Source of the DNA: CAZDVQ01 sp964508975
Lineage (GTDB): Bacteria; Bacteroidota; Bacteroidia; Chitinophagales; Saprospiraceae
Length of the DNA: 22,544 nt
Assembly: GCA_964508975.1 (NCBI GenBank)
Contig: CAZDVQ010000069.1
Span: 1-22,544 of the forward strand
Direction: 5' to 3'
The notes under the pieces are model-generated. The model saw nothing but the letters and a program-made list of their open reading frames with translations, was not told the origin of the DNA and did not search any database. The translations under genes and the position numbers were made by a program. This document shows, in pieces, positions 13,889-22,493 of the stretch; position 1 is the first letter of the stretch, and every line of letters starts with the position of its first letter.

Positions 13889-14635
13889 ATGAGCAATAAA
13901 GCCTTAATAGATCTTGGGAATTTACCCAAGCACATTGCAATCATCATGGACGGCAACGGACGCTGGGCCAAGAATAGAGGTTTGTCTAGGGTTTTCGGGC
14001 ACCAGAACGGCGTAAAAGCCGTGCGCGAAACCACCGAGGCAGCCGCTGAGCTTGGCGTGGAGTACATTACCCTCTATGCTTTTTCGACCGAAAACTGGAA
14101 CAGACCAGAGTCGGAAGTGAATGCATTGATGGCCCTTCTCGTTTCAACCACGAGCCAAGAGTTGCCCACACTGATGAAAAATAAAATCCGCTTGCAGACC
14201 ATTGGCGACTTCAACAAGCTCCCGCCTAAAACACAGCAACAACTGCAAGATGCCATGGATAAAACCAAGGATAACGACCGGATGACCTTGGTGTTGGCCC
14301 TGAGCTACAGCGCCAAGTGGGAAATCACCCAGGCGGTTCAACATATTGCGGCCGAGGTGAAGGCTGGTCGTTTGGATGTGGCCAATATCAACGAGGATAC
14401 GATTGCCAAAGCATTAAACACCAATGGTATGCCTGATCCAGAGTTGTTGATTCGCACCAGTGGCGAGACCCGTATCAGCAATTTCTTACTCTGGCAGATT
14501 GCTTACGCTGAACTATATTTTACGCCTACGTTTTGGCCCGACTTCCGCAAGGAGGACCTGTACAAAGCCATTGCCGATTATCAACAACGCGAACGCCGCT
14601 TTGGGAAAACCAGCGAGCAAATCGCCAATCCGTAA
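13889..14635 (+). CDS. uppS: Isoprenyl transferase (undecaprenyl diphosphate synthase)
   Basis: This cytosolic, membrane-associated cis-prenyltransferase builds the C55 lipid carrier used for peptidoglycan and O-antigen. The 248-residue protein has all family blocks: HIAIIMDGNGRWA with catalytic Asp21, GHQNGVKAVRET, LYAFSTENWNRP, and near the end LLIRTSGETRISNFLLWQ and AELYFTPTFWPDF. It is the first gene of the uppS-bamA-ompH-ompH-murI block, an arrangement conserved in Bacteroidota. bamA starts 75 bp downstream. Confidence 0.96.
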   Translation: MSNKALIDLGNLPKHIAIIMDGNGRWAKNRGLSRVFGHQNGVKAVRETTEAAAELGVEYITLYAFSTENWNRPESEVNALMALLVSTTSQELPTLMKNKIRLQTIGDFNKLPPKTQQQLQDAMDKTKDNDRMTLVLALSYSAKWEITQAVQHIAAEVKAGRLDVANINEDTIAKALNTNGMPDPELLIRTSGETRISNFLLWQIAYAELYFTPTFWPDFRKEDLYKAIADYQQRERRFGKTSEQIANP

Positions 14636-14710
14636 TAATGAATGGTTAAGGTTTTCTTAAATCTACCAACTAACACAACTCTAGCTTCGTTTAAAACCTG
14701 TCCGCGATAA

Positions 14711-17287
14711 ATGCGACGCCATACTATGACTTCAACTACCCGCTCGCTGAGATTATTTTTCTCTTTCATTGTAAGCTGCTTGTCAGTTACGATGCTTTCG
14801 GCTCAGACCGACACATCTTCTTTATTCAACTATGCCGAACCCAAAGAGTATGAAATCGGGGGCATTGAAGTAATCGGTAACCGATATACCAACGAGAATG
14901 CCTTGGTTAACCTTTCCGGCTTGGCCGTGGGTAAAAAAATAACCATCCCTGGCGACGATATCCGTAACGCCATCAAGAAATTGTGGAAGCTAAAGCTTTT
15001 TACCGATGTGCAGATTTACCAGACCAAACGTATTGGTGAAATCATTTTCTTGCAAATCAACGTGGTAGAGCGCCCTCGTTTGTCGAGGCACTATTACCTT
15101 GGTGTACCGAAAGGCCAACACGACGATTTGAACAAGGCTGTTGACCGTTACCTGACGAAAGGTAGTATCGTCACCGAGAACATGAAGGTGAATGCTGCCA
15201 ACCAGATTCGCAGCTTTTATGCGGATAAAGGCTTTATCAATGCCGAAATCGTGATTGTAGAAGAAACGGACTCGATTTTGGTAAACAGCACGCGTTTGCA
15301 AATCAATATCGATAAAGGCAAAAAGGTAGTCATCAAGGATATTTTGATTACAGGTAATACCGATGTGAAAACTGCTCGCCTCAAGCGTGCGATGAAGAAA
15401 ACCAAAGAACGTCGCCTGTGGGTGTTTAAGCCTTCGCGCTACGTGGAAAAAGAATACATCGCCGATAAACAAAACTTGATTAAATACTACAACAGCGTGG
15501 GCCATCGCGATGCGATTATCGTTCGCGACTCAGTGTATCAAGTTGAAACGAAAAACGGCCGTAAGAAATTGGTTGTAGCCATCGACTTGAAAGAAGGTAA
15601 TACTTACCGTTTCCGCAATATCGTGTTTAAAGGTAACTCAATTTACAGCGATGAGTTGTTGCGCCGTACCTTGGGTATATCTAAAGGTGACGTTTACAAT
15701 GAAGACTTACTCAATAACCGTTTGAACTTTGACCAAAACGGTCGCGACGTGAGTACCTTATATATGGATAACGGCTACTTGTTCTTCCGGGTAACACCAA
15801 CTGAGGTTGGTATCGAGAACGACTCGATCGACATGGAAATCAGGATTTCAGAAGGTCCGCAAGCGACGATTGATAAGGTTATCATCAAAGGTAACGACCG
15901 TACGCACGAGCACGTTATCCGCCGGGAATTGCGTACACGCCCAGGACAGAAATTTAGTCGTTCTGATATTATTCGTTCACAGCGCCAAATTGTGAACCTC
16001 AACTACTTCAACCCTGAAACCTTGGGTATCAATACCCCGGTGAATCCACAACGCGGTACAGTAGATATTGAATACACCGTTGAAGAAAAGCCATCTGACC
16101 AGTTAGAGCTTTCAGCAGGTTGGGGCGGTGGCGGTACCGGTGTAATCGGTACGCTTGGTGTAGCGTTCAACAACTTCTCTTTACGCAACATGTTGAAGCC
16201 AGAAACCTGGAGCCCACTACCGCAGGGCGACGGCCAGCGTTTGTCTATCCGTGCGCAAACCAACGGTAAATTTATCCAATCATATAGCTTCTCGTTCACT
16301 GAGCCATGGTTAGGTGGTAAAAAACCAAACTCGTTCTCTGTTGCCTTGAACTATTTCCGTCGTACCAATGGTTTGACCAAAGAAAGTTCACGTTTTGAGC
16401 GTTTGGGTATTTTGTCGGCTAGCGTTAGTTTAGGTTCACGTTTGAACTGGCCGGATGACTACTTCATCTCGCAGACATCTATCAGCGTACAAGATTATAA
16501 TATCAGTGGTAGTTCATTTGGTTTCTTCTATACAGACCAGAACGACAATACTTACAACTTGCCAGAGGGCCACTACATTGGTTTGACCTTAAACCAGACC
16601 TTCTCGCGTAACTCTATCGACGATCCAATTTTCCCACGTAATGGTGCGTTGTTGTCATTGTCTGCATCTTTGACACCACCGTATTCCTTGTTTGCACCGA
16701 ACCGCAACTACGAAGGCTTGTCGGCTCAAGATCGTTTCAAATTTTTGGAGTACCACAAGTGGAGTGTTGAAGCCGATTGGTACCAAACCGTTGTGGGTAA
16801 ATTGGTGTTCCGCGGTAGGGCACAGCTTGGTTTCTTAGGCACCTACAACAGTAAAGTGGGTACACCGCCGTTTGAGCGATTCCAGTTGGGTGGCGATGGT
16901 ATTTCAAACTTTGTAGGTTGGCAGGGTACCGAGATTATCTCGATGCGTGGTTACACCCCGGAAGAAATTAACCCAACCGCTGCAAAAGGCGGTGGTAGTG
17001 CATACAACAAGTTTACCATGGAGTTGCGTTATCCATTGTCTTTATCCCCGATGTCGACTATCTACTTACTTGGATTCTTCCAAGCGGGTAATGCATGGAC
17101 CAAGTTTAAAGAGTACGATCCGTTTGACCTGAAACGTTCAGCTGGTATGGGCTTACGGGTATTCTTACCGATGTTTGGTACACTTGGTTTCGACTACGGT
17201 TTAGGCTTTGACAAAAACTTGCCATCAACGGCCAAATGGTCGGATTATGGTAGGTTCAACATCGTGCTTGGTTTCGAGCCGAAATAG
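14711..17287 (+). CDS. bamA: Outer-membrane protein assembly factor BamA
   Basis: BamA inserts beta-barrel proteins into the outer membrane. The 858-residue protein has a signal peptide ending TMLSAQ (about residue 32). Five POTRA domains span about 47-460; their openings can be seen in IGGIEVIGNRYTNENAL, VVIKDILITGNTDV, YRFRNIVFKGNSIYSDELL and ATIDKVIIKGNDRTHEHVI. A C-terminal Omp85 barrel begins near residue 463 with LELSAGWGGGGTG. The barrel carries the invariant loop-6 motif as MRGY (residues 745-748, nt 16943-16954). The start may instead be the ATG 15 bp further in. It is followed by two OmpH genes, which encode periplasmic chaperones for its clients. Confidence 0.96.
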   Translation: MRRHTMTSTTRSLRLFFSFIVSCLSVTMLSAQTDTSSLFNYAEPKEYEIGGIEVIGNRYTNENALVNLSGLAVGKKITIPGDDIRNAIKKLWKLKLFTDVQIYQTKRIGEIIFLQINVVERPRLSRHYYLGVPKGQHDDLNKAVDRYLTKGSIVTENMKVNAANQIRSFYADKGFINAEIVIVEETDSILVNSTRLQINIDKGKKVVIKDILITGNTDVKTARLKRAMKKTKERRLWVFKPSRYVEKEYIADKQNLIKYYNSVGHRDAIIVRDSVYQVETKNGRKKLVVAIDLKEGNTYRFRNIVFKGNSIYSDELLRRTLGISKGDVYNEDLLNNRLNFDQNGRDVSTLYMDNGYLFFRVTPTEVGIENDSIDMEIRISEGPQATIDKVIIKGNDRTHEHVIRRELRTRPGQKFSRSDIIRSQRQIVNLNYFNPETLGINTPVNPQRGTVDIEYTVEEKPSDQLELSAGWGGGGTGVIGTLGVAFNNFSLRNMLKPETWSPLPQGDGQRLSIRAQTNGKFIQSYSFSFTEPWLGGKKPNSFSVALNYFRRTNGLTKESSRFERLGILSASVSLGSRLNWPDDYFISQTSISVQDYNISGSSFGFFYTDQNDNTYNLPEGHYIGLTLNQTFSRNSIDDPIFPRNGALLSLSASLTPPYSLFAPNRNYEGLSAQDRFKFLEYHKWSVEADWYQTVVGKLVFRGRAQLGFLGTYNSKVGTPPFERFQLGGDGISNFVGWQGTEIISMRGYTPEEINPTAAKGGGSAYNKFTMELRYPLSLSPMSTIYLLGFFQAGNAWTKFKEYDPFDLKRSAGMGLRVFLPMFGTLGFDYGLGFDKNLPSTAKWSDYGRFNIVLGFEPK

Positions 17288-17289
17288 CA

Positions 17290-17480
17290 TCTGCGCGAGG
17301 TGCCCGGAGGGTGCGGCGTCAGCCGCAGACCGAGCCGCCCCAATTGTAGAGACATTTCAAGGAACGGCTGCACGTATGGCGGCGAAGGGCCGAGCGAACA
17401 GCGAGCCCGTAGGGGACCGACCCAAGCAAGGTAGGGGCGTATTGAAATACGCCCCTAGCTGCGAGGGACGCGCCCAAAAA
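17290..17480 (-). repeat. GC-rich TTGGGCG intergenic repeat, copy 4 (inverted, mosaic)
   Basis: Read on the minus strand it opens TTTTTTTGGGCGCGTCCC, includes GGGCTCGCTGTTCGCTCGG as in copy 2, and ends CCGGGCACCTCGCGCAGA. It is longer than copy 2 because other hairpin-type pieces are embedded in it, including the palindrome at 17432-17457. It fills most of the 396-bp gap between bamA and ompH. The last 200 bp of the gap hold only the ompH leader, with a possible stem TCAAGT/ACTTGA (17630-17654) and no firm promoter box. Confidence 0.72.
17432..17457. repeat. Perfect 12-bp inverted repeat inside the GC-rich repeat
   Basis: TAGGGGCGTATT and AATACGCCCCTA are exact complements separated by GA. 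The stem would form in RNA from either strand and could help to end bamA transcription, although no T-tract follows. Confidence 0.8.
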
Positions 17481-17683
17481 AATCAAAAGAAAGCGTTAAA
17501 TCCGTTAAACTGTTGTTAAATAAGCCCTTTTTGAAATAGCCTAATTTCTTTTTTAGCCCTGTAAATCAGATATTTGCACCGCGAAAGCACAAAAAACCTA
17601 AAAGTTGGCAAAGCGATTGCAAAGGAGATATCAAGTACGGTTTTACTGCACTTGATTGTTGAACAAATCAAAATACACACATT

Positions 17684-18187
17684 ATGAAAAAGTTATTCTT
17701 AGCCCTTAGCCTTTTCGCCCTGCCATTCGTGGGTGTACAAGCACAGCGCATCGCCTTTGTTGACGTTACGGCCATCATGGAGACTATCCCTGACTACCAG
17801 AAAAACCAACAAGAGCTTGACCGTATTGCCGAGCAATGGAAACAAGAAATCCAACGCGATTACAATGCGATTGAAGATATGTACCGCAAGTACCAAGCGG
17901 AAGAAGTGCTCTTGAGTGAATCGGCTAAAAAAGAACGCCAAGAGGCCATCACCGAGCGTGAGAAATTAGTTCGCGACAAACAAAAGAACCGCTTTGGTCC
18001 AGATGGCGAGTTGGCCAAAAAACGCCAAGCTTTGGTTAAACCAATCCAAGAGCGCGTGTACAACACCATTCAGTCATATGCCGAAGAAAAAGGTTACGAC
18101 TTTATCTTTGACAAAGCCAACGCCGGTATGCTTTTCGCAAGCCCAACGTACGACAAAACCGAAGATATTATCAAAAGGTTAAAATAA
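17684..18187 (+). CDS. OmpH/Skp-family periplasmic chaperone, first copy
   Basis: The 167-residue protein has a signal peptide (cleavage likely after GVQA at 20). The OmpH layout follows: a small strand-forming start (RIAFVDVTAIMETIPDY), a long charged helical hairpin (about 40-125, rich in Lys, Glu and Gln), and a closing strand segment (KGYDFIFDKANAGMLFASP). Skp-type proteins hold unfolded outer-membrane proteins for BamA, encoded upstream. A second, divergent copy follows 75 bp downstream. Confidence 0.92.
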   Translation: MKKLFLALSLFALPFVGVQAQRIAFVDVTAIMETIPDYQKNQQELDRIAEQWKQEIQRDYNAIEDMYRKYQAEEVLLSESAKKERQEAITEREKLVRDKQKNRFGPDGELAKKRQALVKPIQERVYNTIQSYAEEKGYDFIFDKANAGMLFASPTYDKTEDIIKRLK

Positions 18188-18191
18188 GCCA

Positions 18192-18222
18192 CTTGCAGGT
18201 GTTGAACATCTGTTTACCTTTG
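18192..18222 (+). promoter_or_regulatory. Possible promoter for the second ompH and murI
   Basis: TACCTTTG (18215-18222) fits the -7 box, with CTTG (one mismatch from TTTG) 19 bp upstream. The same bases can form a hairpin (CTTGC.AGGT with ACCT..GCAAG), so the site may instead be an mRNA stem between the two ompH genes. Confidence 0.4.
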
Positions 18223-18262
18223 CAAGCGTTTTCCAAATCATTCTATTTAATACTTACACCTA

Positions 18263-18775
18263 ATGAACGTGTTTTTCAAAACATTCGCACTTATTGCTGT
18301 CCTAATGACTGCTGCTTTACCCGCAGCTAACGCACAGAAAGTTGGTCACCTTGATTATGGTGCCGTACTCGAAGCTATGCCCGACGTGAAACGTGCCAAC
18401 TCTGAAATCGAAGCTTTGCAGAAACAATTGGCTAAACAAGCCGAGAACATGCAAACCAAAATGCAAGCGAAATACACCGATGCCATGGAACGCGCCCAAG
18501 CGGGTACATTAACTGCAAATGAGCAAAAAACCATTGAAGCGGAGCTCGCTAAAATGGGTGAAGACCTCGAGAAATTTGCCGTTAAAGCGGAAGGTGACAT
18601 TGCTAAAAAACGCGATGCATTGCTTGAGCCAATCTTGACTAAAATTGAAACAGCGGTTAAAACCGTTGCCAAAGAAAAAGGTCTTGGTTACGTGATGGAC
18701 ATTACTACTTTGTTGTACTATGAAGGTGGTAACGACATTACTGCAGCTGTAAAAGCGAAACTTGGTTTGCCATAG
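18263..18775 (+). CDS. OmpH/Skp-family periplasmic chaperone, second copy
   Basis: The 170-residue protein has a signal peptide (cleavage likely after AANA at 24). It opens with KVGHLDYGAVLEAMPDVKRA, continues as a Lys/Ala/Glu-rich helical hairpin, and ends with GLGYVMDITTLLYYEGGNDIT. It belongs to the same family as the preceding gene but differs in most positions, so the duplication is old. It ends 12 bp before murI and is probably co-transcribed with it. Confidence 0.92.
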   Translation: MNVFFKTFALIAVLMTAALPAANAQKVGHLDYGAVLEAMPDVKRANSEIEALQKQLAKQAENMQTKMQAKYTDAMERAQAGTLTANEQKTIEAELAKMGEDLEKFAVKAEGDIAKKRDALLEPILTKIETAVKTVAKEKGLGYVMDITTLLYYEGGNDITAAVKAKLGLP

Positions 18776-18787
18776 TGCTCTAGCTCG

Positions 18788-19591
18788 ATGAAAAACCAAC
18801 AACCTATAGGTATATTTGATTCCGGCATTGGCGGCTTAACGGTTGCCAATGCCGTTTCTCGTTATTTACCCAACGAGTCGATCATCTATTTTGGCGATAC
18901 CGTGCATTTGCCTTACGGCGATAAATCGGCCGAGGCTATTCGCCAATACTCCGTGGGTATCACCCATTTTTTACTGGAACAAGGCTGTAAAATGGTTGTG
19001 GTGGCTTGTAATACCGCCGCATCTGCCGCTTATGATACTTTGAAGTCGTACTTTGCCGACCGTGTGCTGCTGGTAGATGTGGTTGACCCCCTAGTGGAAG
19101 AGGTGAGCCAGCATAATTTTAAAAAGGCCGGCGTTATAGCCACCAAGGCCACCATTAGCTCGGGTATTTACGAGCGCAAGTTGAAAGAAGCACTGCCACA
19201 GGCCGAGATCGTTTCATTGGCTACGCCACTGCTGGTGCCAATGATTGAAGAAGGCTTTTTCAACAATAATATTAGCCATACGGTGCTGGAGCAATATTTG
19301 TCCAGACCCGAATTTGAAGGTATAGAGGCTTTGCTGCTATCCTGTACGCATTATCCTTTAATCCGTAAAGAAATTGAAGCTTACTTTGGCGGTAAGGTGC
19401 AGGTATTTGATTCAACTATTCCCGTGGCACGCCGTGTGGAAGAACTCCTCCGCGAACGTGGCCTGCTCAGCCCTGCACGGGTACTCGGTAACCGTTTTTA
19501 TGTTTCGGACTATACCGAGTCGTTCGAGAAAACCACCAAACTATTCTACACCGAAGATATTAACCTGGCCCACTTGAATATTTGGGGTTAG
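18788..19591 (+). CDS. murI: Glutamate racemase
   Basis: This cytosolic enzyme converts L- to D-glutamate for peptidoglycan. The 267-residue protein has the cofactor-independent two-cysteine site: Cys74 in VVACNTAAS and Cys186 in LLLSCTHYPL, with Asp11 in IGIFDSGIGGLTV and His188 completing the acid/base set. The YFGDTVHLPYGDKS block is also typical. It is the last gene of the uppS-bamA-ompH-ompH-murI block. The following 385-bp gap holds two different repeat elements and no gene. Confidence 0.96.
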   Translation: MKNQQPIGIFDSGIGGLTVANAVSRYLPNESIIYFGDTVHLPYGDKSAEAIRQYSVGITHFLLEQGCKMVVVACNTAASAAYDTLKSYFADRVLLVDVVDPLVEEVSQHNFKKAGVIATKATISSGIYERKLKEALPQAEIVSLATPLLVPMIEEGFFNNNISHTVLEQYLSRPEFEGIEALLLSCTHYPLIRKEIEAYFGGKVQVFDSTIPVARRVEELLRERGLLSPARVLGNRFYVSDYTESFEKTTKLFYTEDINLAHLNIWG

Positions 19592-19637
19592 GTATTACTG
19601 GTTTTTTACTGCGCTTCTTTTCGCTGCTTCGTAAAAG

Positions 19638-19809
19638 GTGCCTCACCCCGTCATGCGCTGGTGCGCATGCCACCCCTCTCCACAGGCACACGCTGTGCGT
19701 GTTGTGGAGAGGGGATTTAACAGGTCTGGCCCCTTTTATACCCTCTCCGCACGCGAGTTTACGAGCGTTTGAGGGGAGAGGGTCGCCGCAGCGCGGCGGG
19801 GTGAGGCGC
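19638..19809 (-). repeat. Multi-hairpin repeat with GTGCCTCACCCCG termini, copy B
   Basis: This 172-bp element is the reverse-oriented match of 9377-9549, with the same ends and the same four-hairpin order. Several differences keep the stems: CGCCGCTTCGCGGCG in copy A is CGCCGCGCTGCGGCG here, and the CACGCACGCTAGTGCGTG arm becomes CATGCGCACCAGCGCATG. The linker between hairpins 2 and 3 differs freely. It lies between convergent murI and the hydrolase gene, 6 bp from MITE copy 3. Confidence 0.88.
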
Positions 19810-19815
19810 TATATT

Positions 19816-19978
19816 AGAGTATGTTTGGATTTTGGGTTTCGAGGGAAAAACGAGCTATTTTTTGATGAGGTTGCTTTAAAAAATGGGCGCATAGTGGGGC
19901 TACGTAACTATTTTTTAAAGCAAAAATCATCTGAAAAAGAGCTGTTTTTCGACGGAAGCTAAAGTCCAAACATACTCT
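19816..19978. repeat. MITE-like hairpin element, copy 3 (complete)
   Basis: The 163-bp copy is nearly identical to copy 2, with AGTGGGGCTAC in place of AGTAGAGCTAC in the loop and one extra base in the right arm. It is flanked by TTA on the left and TAA on the right. The right end supplies the stop codon of the adjacent minus-strand hydrolase gene, just as copy 2 does for gluQ. Confidence 0.9.
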
Positions 19979-20816
19979 AACTCCAGCTCGGGTTTAAAAA
20001 CGCTACAGTATGCTGCAACAAGCGCTGGGTATGTTCGGGTAGCACTGTGCCCACGAATGGATAGCTTTGGCCAAATACGTGGTCGGCATCATCAATCAAC
20101 ACCAATTGCGCGTTTGCCGCATGTTCAAATAAACCATAGGCGGCATTATGGTGTACCGCGGGGTCGGCTGTACCGTGAATAATCAACAAGGGCGTTTGCA
20201 TGGTTTTTAAGCGGGCAGCCAAGTCATAACGGGCCTGGTTTGCCAGATAATCTTCATAAAAGACTTTGCCATAAGGCATTTGTTGGCCTGTGCGCGAGTT
20301 GGTGATGTAAAACACGCCATCTTTTTCTAAAGTTTCGATGCGCTCTGGGGTAAACATCCAGTCCATGCGACCTACCGATGCCCAAGTAACGATTTTGCTT
20401 ATTCGGCTATCGTCAGCCGCCTTGATGATGGCCAAGCCACCGCCACGGCTGTGCCCGATAAGGCTGATGGCCCGTGTATCGATGGGTAGCTGGTGGCTGT
20501 TGCTATGCAGGAAGTCGATGACCAGTCCAATATCGTGCAATTCGATACCGAAGGTATTTTGTTGGTGTGCATCCAGGGCTACAAACTCGGCTGGGTGCTC
20601 GGGCGTGGTACCGTTATGGCTGGGATTAAAGCGCAGGAAACCTAGGCCTTGTGCAGCTAGTGTATCGGCAATAATAGCTCGTGGGCCCCAATCTTTAAAA
20701 CCGTTGAGGCCGTGGATAAATATAGCAATGGGGTGTGGGCCATCGCCATCGGGCAGGGTAATGTCAAGCGGGATGAGCCGACCCTTATAACCTGGAATTA
20801 CAAACGACTGTGTCAT
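19977..20816 (-). CDS. Alpha/beta hydrolase of the dienelactone-hydrolase type
   Basis: The 279-residue cytosolic-looking protein has no signal peptide. It shows the alpha/beta-hydrolase core: FIHGLNGFKDWG (oxyanion region), a nucleophile elbow GHSRGGG with Ser123, an acid Asp218 in HGTADPAV and His246 in DDADHVFG. The substrate is unknown. Its start codon overlaps the porX stop (TAATG), so it is translationally coupled to porX and the second gene of that operon. The TAG stop is formed by the end of MITE copy 3. Confidence 0.85.
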   Translation of the reverse strand: MTQSFVIPGYKGRLIPLDITLPDGDGPHPIAIFIHGLNGFKDWGPRAIIADTLAAQGLGFLRFNPSHNGTTPEHPAEFVALDAHQQNTFGIELHDIGLVIDFLHSNSHQLPIDTRAISLIGHSRGGGLAIIKAADDSRISKIVTWASVGRMDWMFTPERIETLEKDGVFYITNSRTGQQMPYGKVFYEDYLANQARYDLAARLKTMQTPLLIIHGTADPAVHHNAAYGLFEHAANAQLVLIDDADHVFGQSYPFVGTVLPEHTQRLLQHTVAFLNPSWS

Positions 20817-22375
20817 TACTTTTTGCTGCGCATTTTAACGATGGGGATAATCATCTCCTCTAGCGAAATACCGCCGTGCTGGAAGGTATTTTTGTAGTAA
20901 TTATGGTAGTGGTTGTAATTGTTCGGGTACAAGAAAAACACGTCTTCCTTGCCGAAAATATAGGTCGAGCTCACGTTGGGGCTAGGCAGTTTGGCCAGCT
21001 CGGGATTTTTGATTTCAAACACGTCCTTGCGTTCGTACTGTAGGTTTTTACCCACTTTGTAGCGCAGGTTGGTGGTAGTTTCGCGGTCGCCTACCACTTT
21101 CGATGGCGTATTCACGCGGATGGTACCGTGGTCGGTGGTTACGAAGAGTTGTATGTCGCGATCGGCTACCTTTTGCAAGGCCGACCAGAGGGGCGAGTTC
21201 AAGAACCAGGTGCGGGTTAAGTCGCGGTAAGCTTTCTCGTCGCCGGCCAATTCTTTCATCAGTTCCATCTCGGTGCGGGCGTGCGACATCATGTCGATGA
21301 AGTTGTACACAATCACCGTGAGCTGGTTGTTGAGGCAGTTCACGATATTGTCGTCGAGAATCTTGGCGTTGGCCGCGTTGGTGATTTTGTAGTATTCGTG
21401 TTTCACGTTTTTGCGGGTCACGCGTTTGAGTTGCTCGGCCAGCAAGTCGTTTTCGTGTAGGTTTTTACCGCCTTCATCGTTGTCGTTTTTCCACCAGTTG
21501 GGGTATTGTTTCGAGATATCGAGCGGGGTTAAACCTGCGAAAATGGCGTTACGGCTGTATTGCGTCGAGGTAGGCAAGATGCTGAAGAAAAAGTCTTCCT
21601 GCTCTACCCGGAACAATTCCGAGAGGGTAGGTTCAATCACTTTCCATTGGTCGTAGCGCAGGTTATCCAGCAGCAGGAAGAAGGTGGGTACTTCCTCAGA
21701 GAGGTGTGGTAGTACTTTTTCGCGCATGAGTTGGTGCGAGAAAGTGGGTGCGTCTTTGGGGTCGGCCAGCCAGCCGAGGTAATTTTTACCCACGAATTTC
21801 GAGAATTCCACGTTGGCCTCATTTTTTTGCGAGCTGAGGATATCGGCCATCTCGGTGGTGTTAGAGCGGTCGAGTTGTAGTTCCCAGTGGATAATTTTGC
21901 GGTATACATCGGCCCATTCGTTGTAATCGAGGCCCGAGTTGATGGCCATGAAAATATTGCGGAACTCTTGTTGGTAGTTCACGGCAGTTTTTTCGCGCAC
22001 CAGGCGTTTTTGGTCGGTAATTTTGCGCAGGGTACTAAGCACCTGCACGGGGTTTACCGGTTTGATGAGGTAATCGGAAATTTGCGAGCCGATGGCTTCT
22101 TCCATCACGTTTTCCTCTTCGTTCTTGGTAATCATCACCACGGGCATGTTGGGCGAGAGCGCCTTGATGCGGGCCAGGGTTTCGAGGCCAGTAAGGCCGG
22201 GCATACTTTCATCCAGGAAAACCACGTCGATATCGGGGTTATTTTGGCATTCATCTAGGGCATCGTGGCCGTTTGAAACGGTAATCAGTTTATAGCCCTT
22301 TTTCTCCAAGAATATGATTTGAGATTTCAGGGTCGTGATTTCGTCATCGGCCCAAAGTATCGTAATGTTTTCCAC
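20816..22375 (-). CDS. porX: PorX, response regulator with PglZ phosphatase-like domain
   Basis: PorX is the response regulator that works with the kinase PorY in type IX secretion in P. gingivalis. The 519-residue protein has a receiver domain (1-120) with Asp10/Asp11, phospho-acceptor Asp55 in VVFLDESMPG, Thr83 in VMITKNEEE and Lys105 in LIKPVNP. A helical linker follows, then a PglZ domain (about 225-519) of the alkaline-phosphatase superfamily. That domain shows LLLDNLRYDQW (Asp237), ILPTSTQYSRN with candidate nucleophile Thr271, NFIDMMSHARTE (Asp361, His365) and VTTDHGTIRV (Asp415, His416). All expected metal and catalytic residues seem intact. It starts with GTG. No porY is seen in the window. 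Confidence 0.94.
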   Translation of the reverse strand: MENITILWADDEITTLKSQIIFLEKKGYKLITVSNGHDALDECQNNPDIDVVFLDESMPGLTGLETLARIKALSPNMPVVMITKNEEENVMEEAIGSQISDYLIKPVNPVQVLSTLRKITDQKRLVREKTAVNYQQEFRNIFMAINSGLDYNEWADVYRKIIHWELQLDRSNTTEMADILSSQKNEANVEFSKFVGKNYLGWLADPKDAPTFSHQLMREKVLPHLSEEVPTFFLLLDNLRYDQWKVIEPTLSELFRVEQEDFFFSILPTSTQYSRNAIFAGLTPLDISKQYPNWWKNDNDEGGKNLHENDLLAEQLKRVTRKNVKHEYYKITNAANAKILDDNIVNCLNNQLTVIVYNFIDMMSHARTEMELMKELAGDEKAYRDLTRTWFLNSPLWSALQKVADRDIQLFVTTDHGTIRVNTPSKVVGDRETTTNLRYKVGKNLQYERKDVFEIKNPELAKLPSPNVSSTYIFGKEDVFFLYPNNYNHYHNYYKNTFQHGGISLEEMIIPIVKMRSKK

Positions 22376-22405
22376 GGTATAAGTTTATTTTTTTGAGAAG
22401 CTGCG

Positions 22406-22413
22406 CAAAAATA
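22406..22413 (-). promoter_or_regulatory. -7 box for porX
   Basis: TATTTTTG on the minus strand fits TAnnTTTG and ends 30 bp before the GTG start. There is no TTTG at the -33 position. Confidence 0.4.
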
Positions 22414-22493
22414 GCTGAATTTACCCAATTGCTGGGCTAATAATAACGCAAGCCTGCTCTAATAAGTTATACACTAAGCTTTAAATGTTTCTT

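Noticed and set aside
17208..17519. 103-codon ORF overlapping the bamA end and the GC-rich repeat
   Set aside because: It is out of frame with bamA and runs through the repeat; low-complexity composition and no homology recognised.
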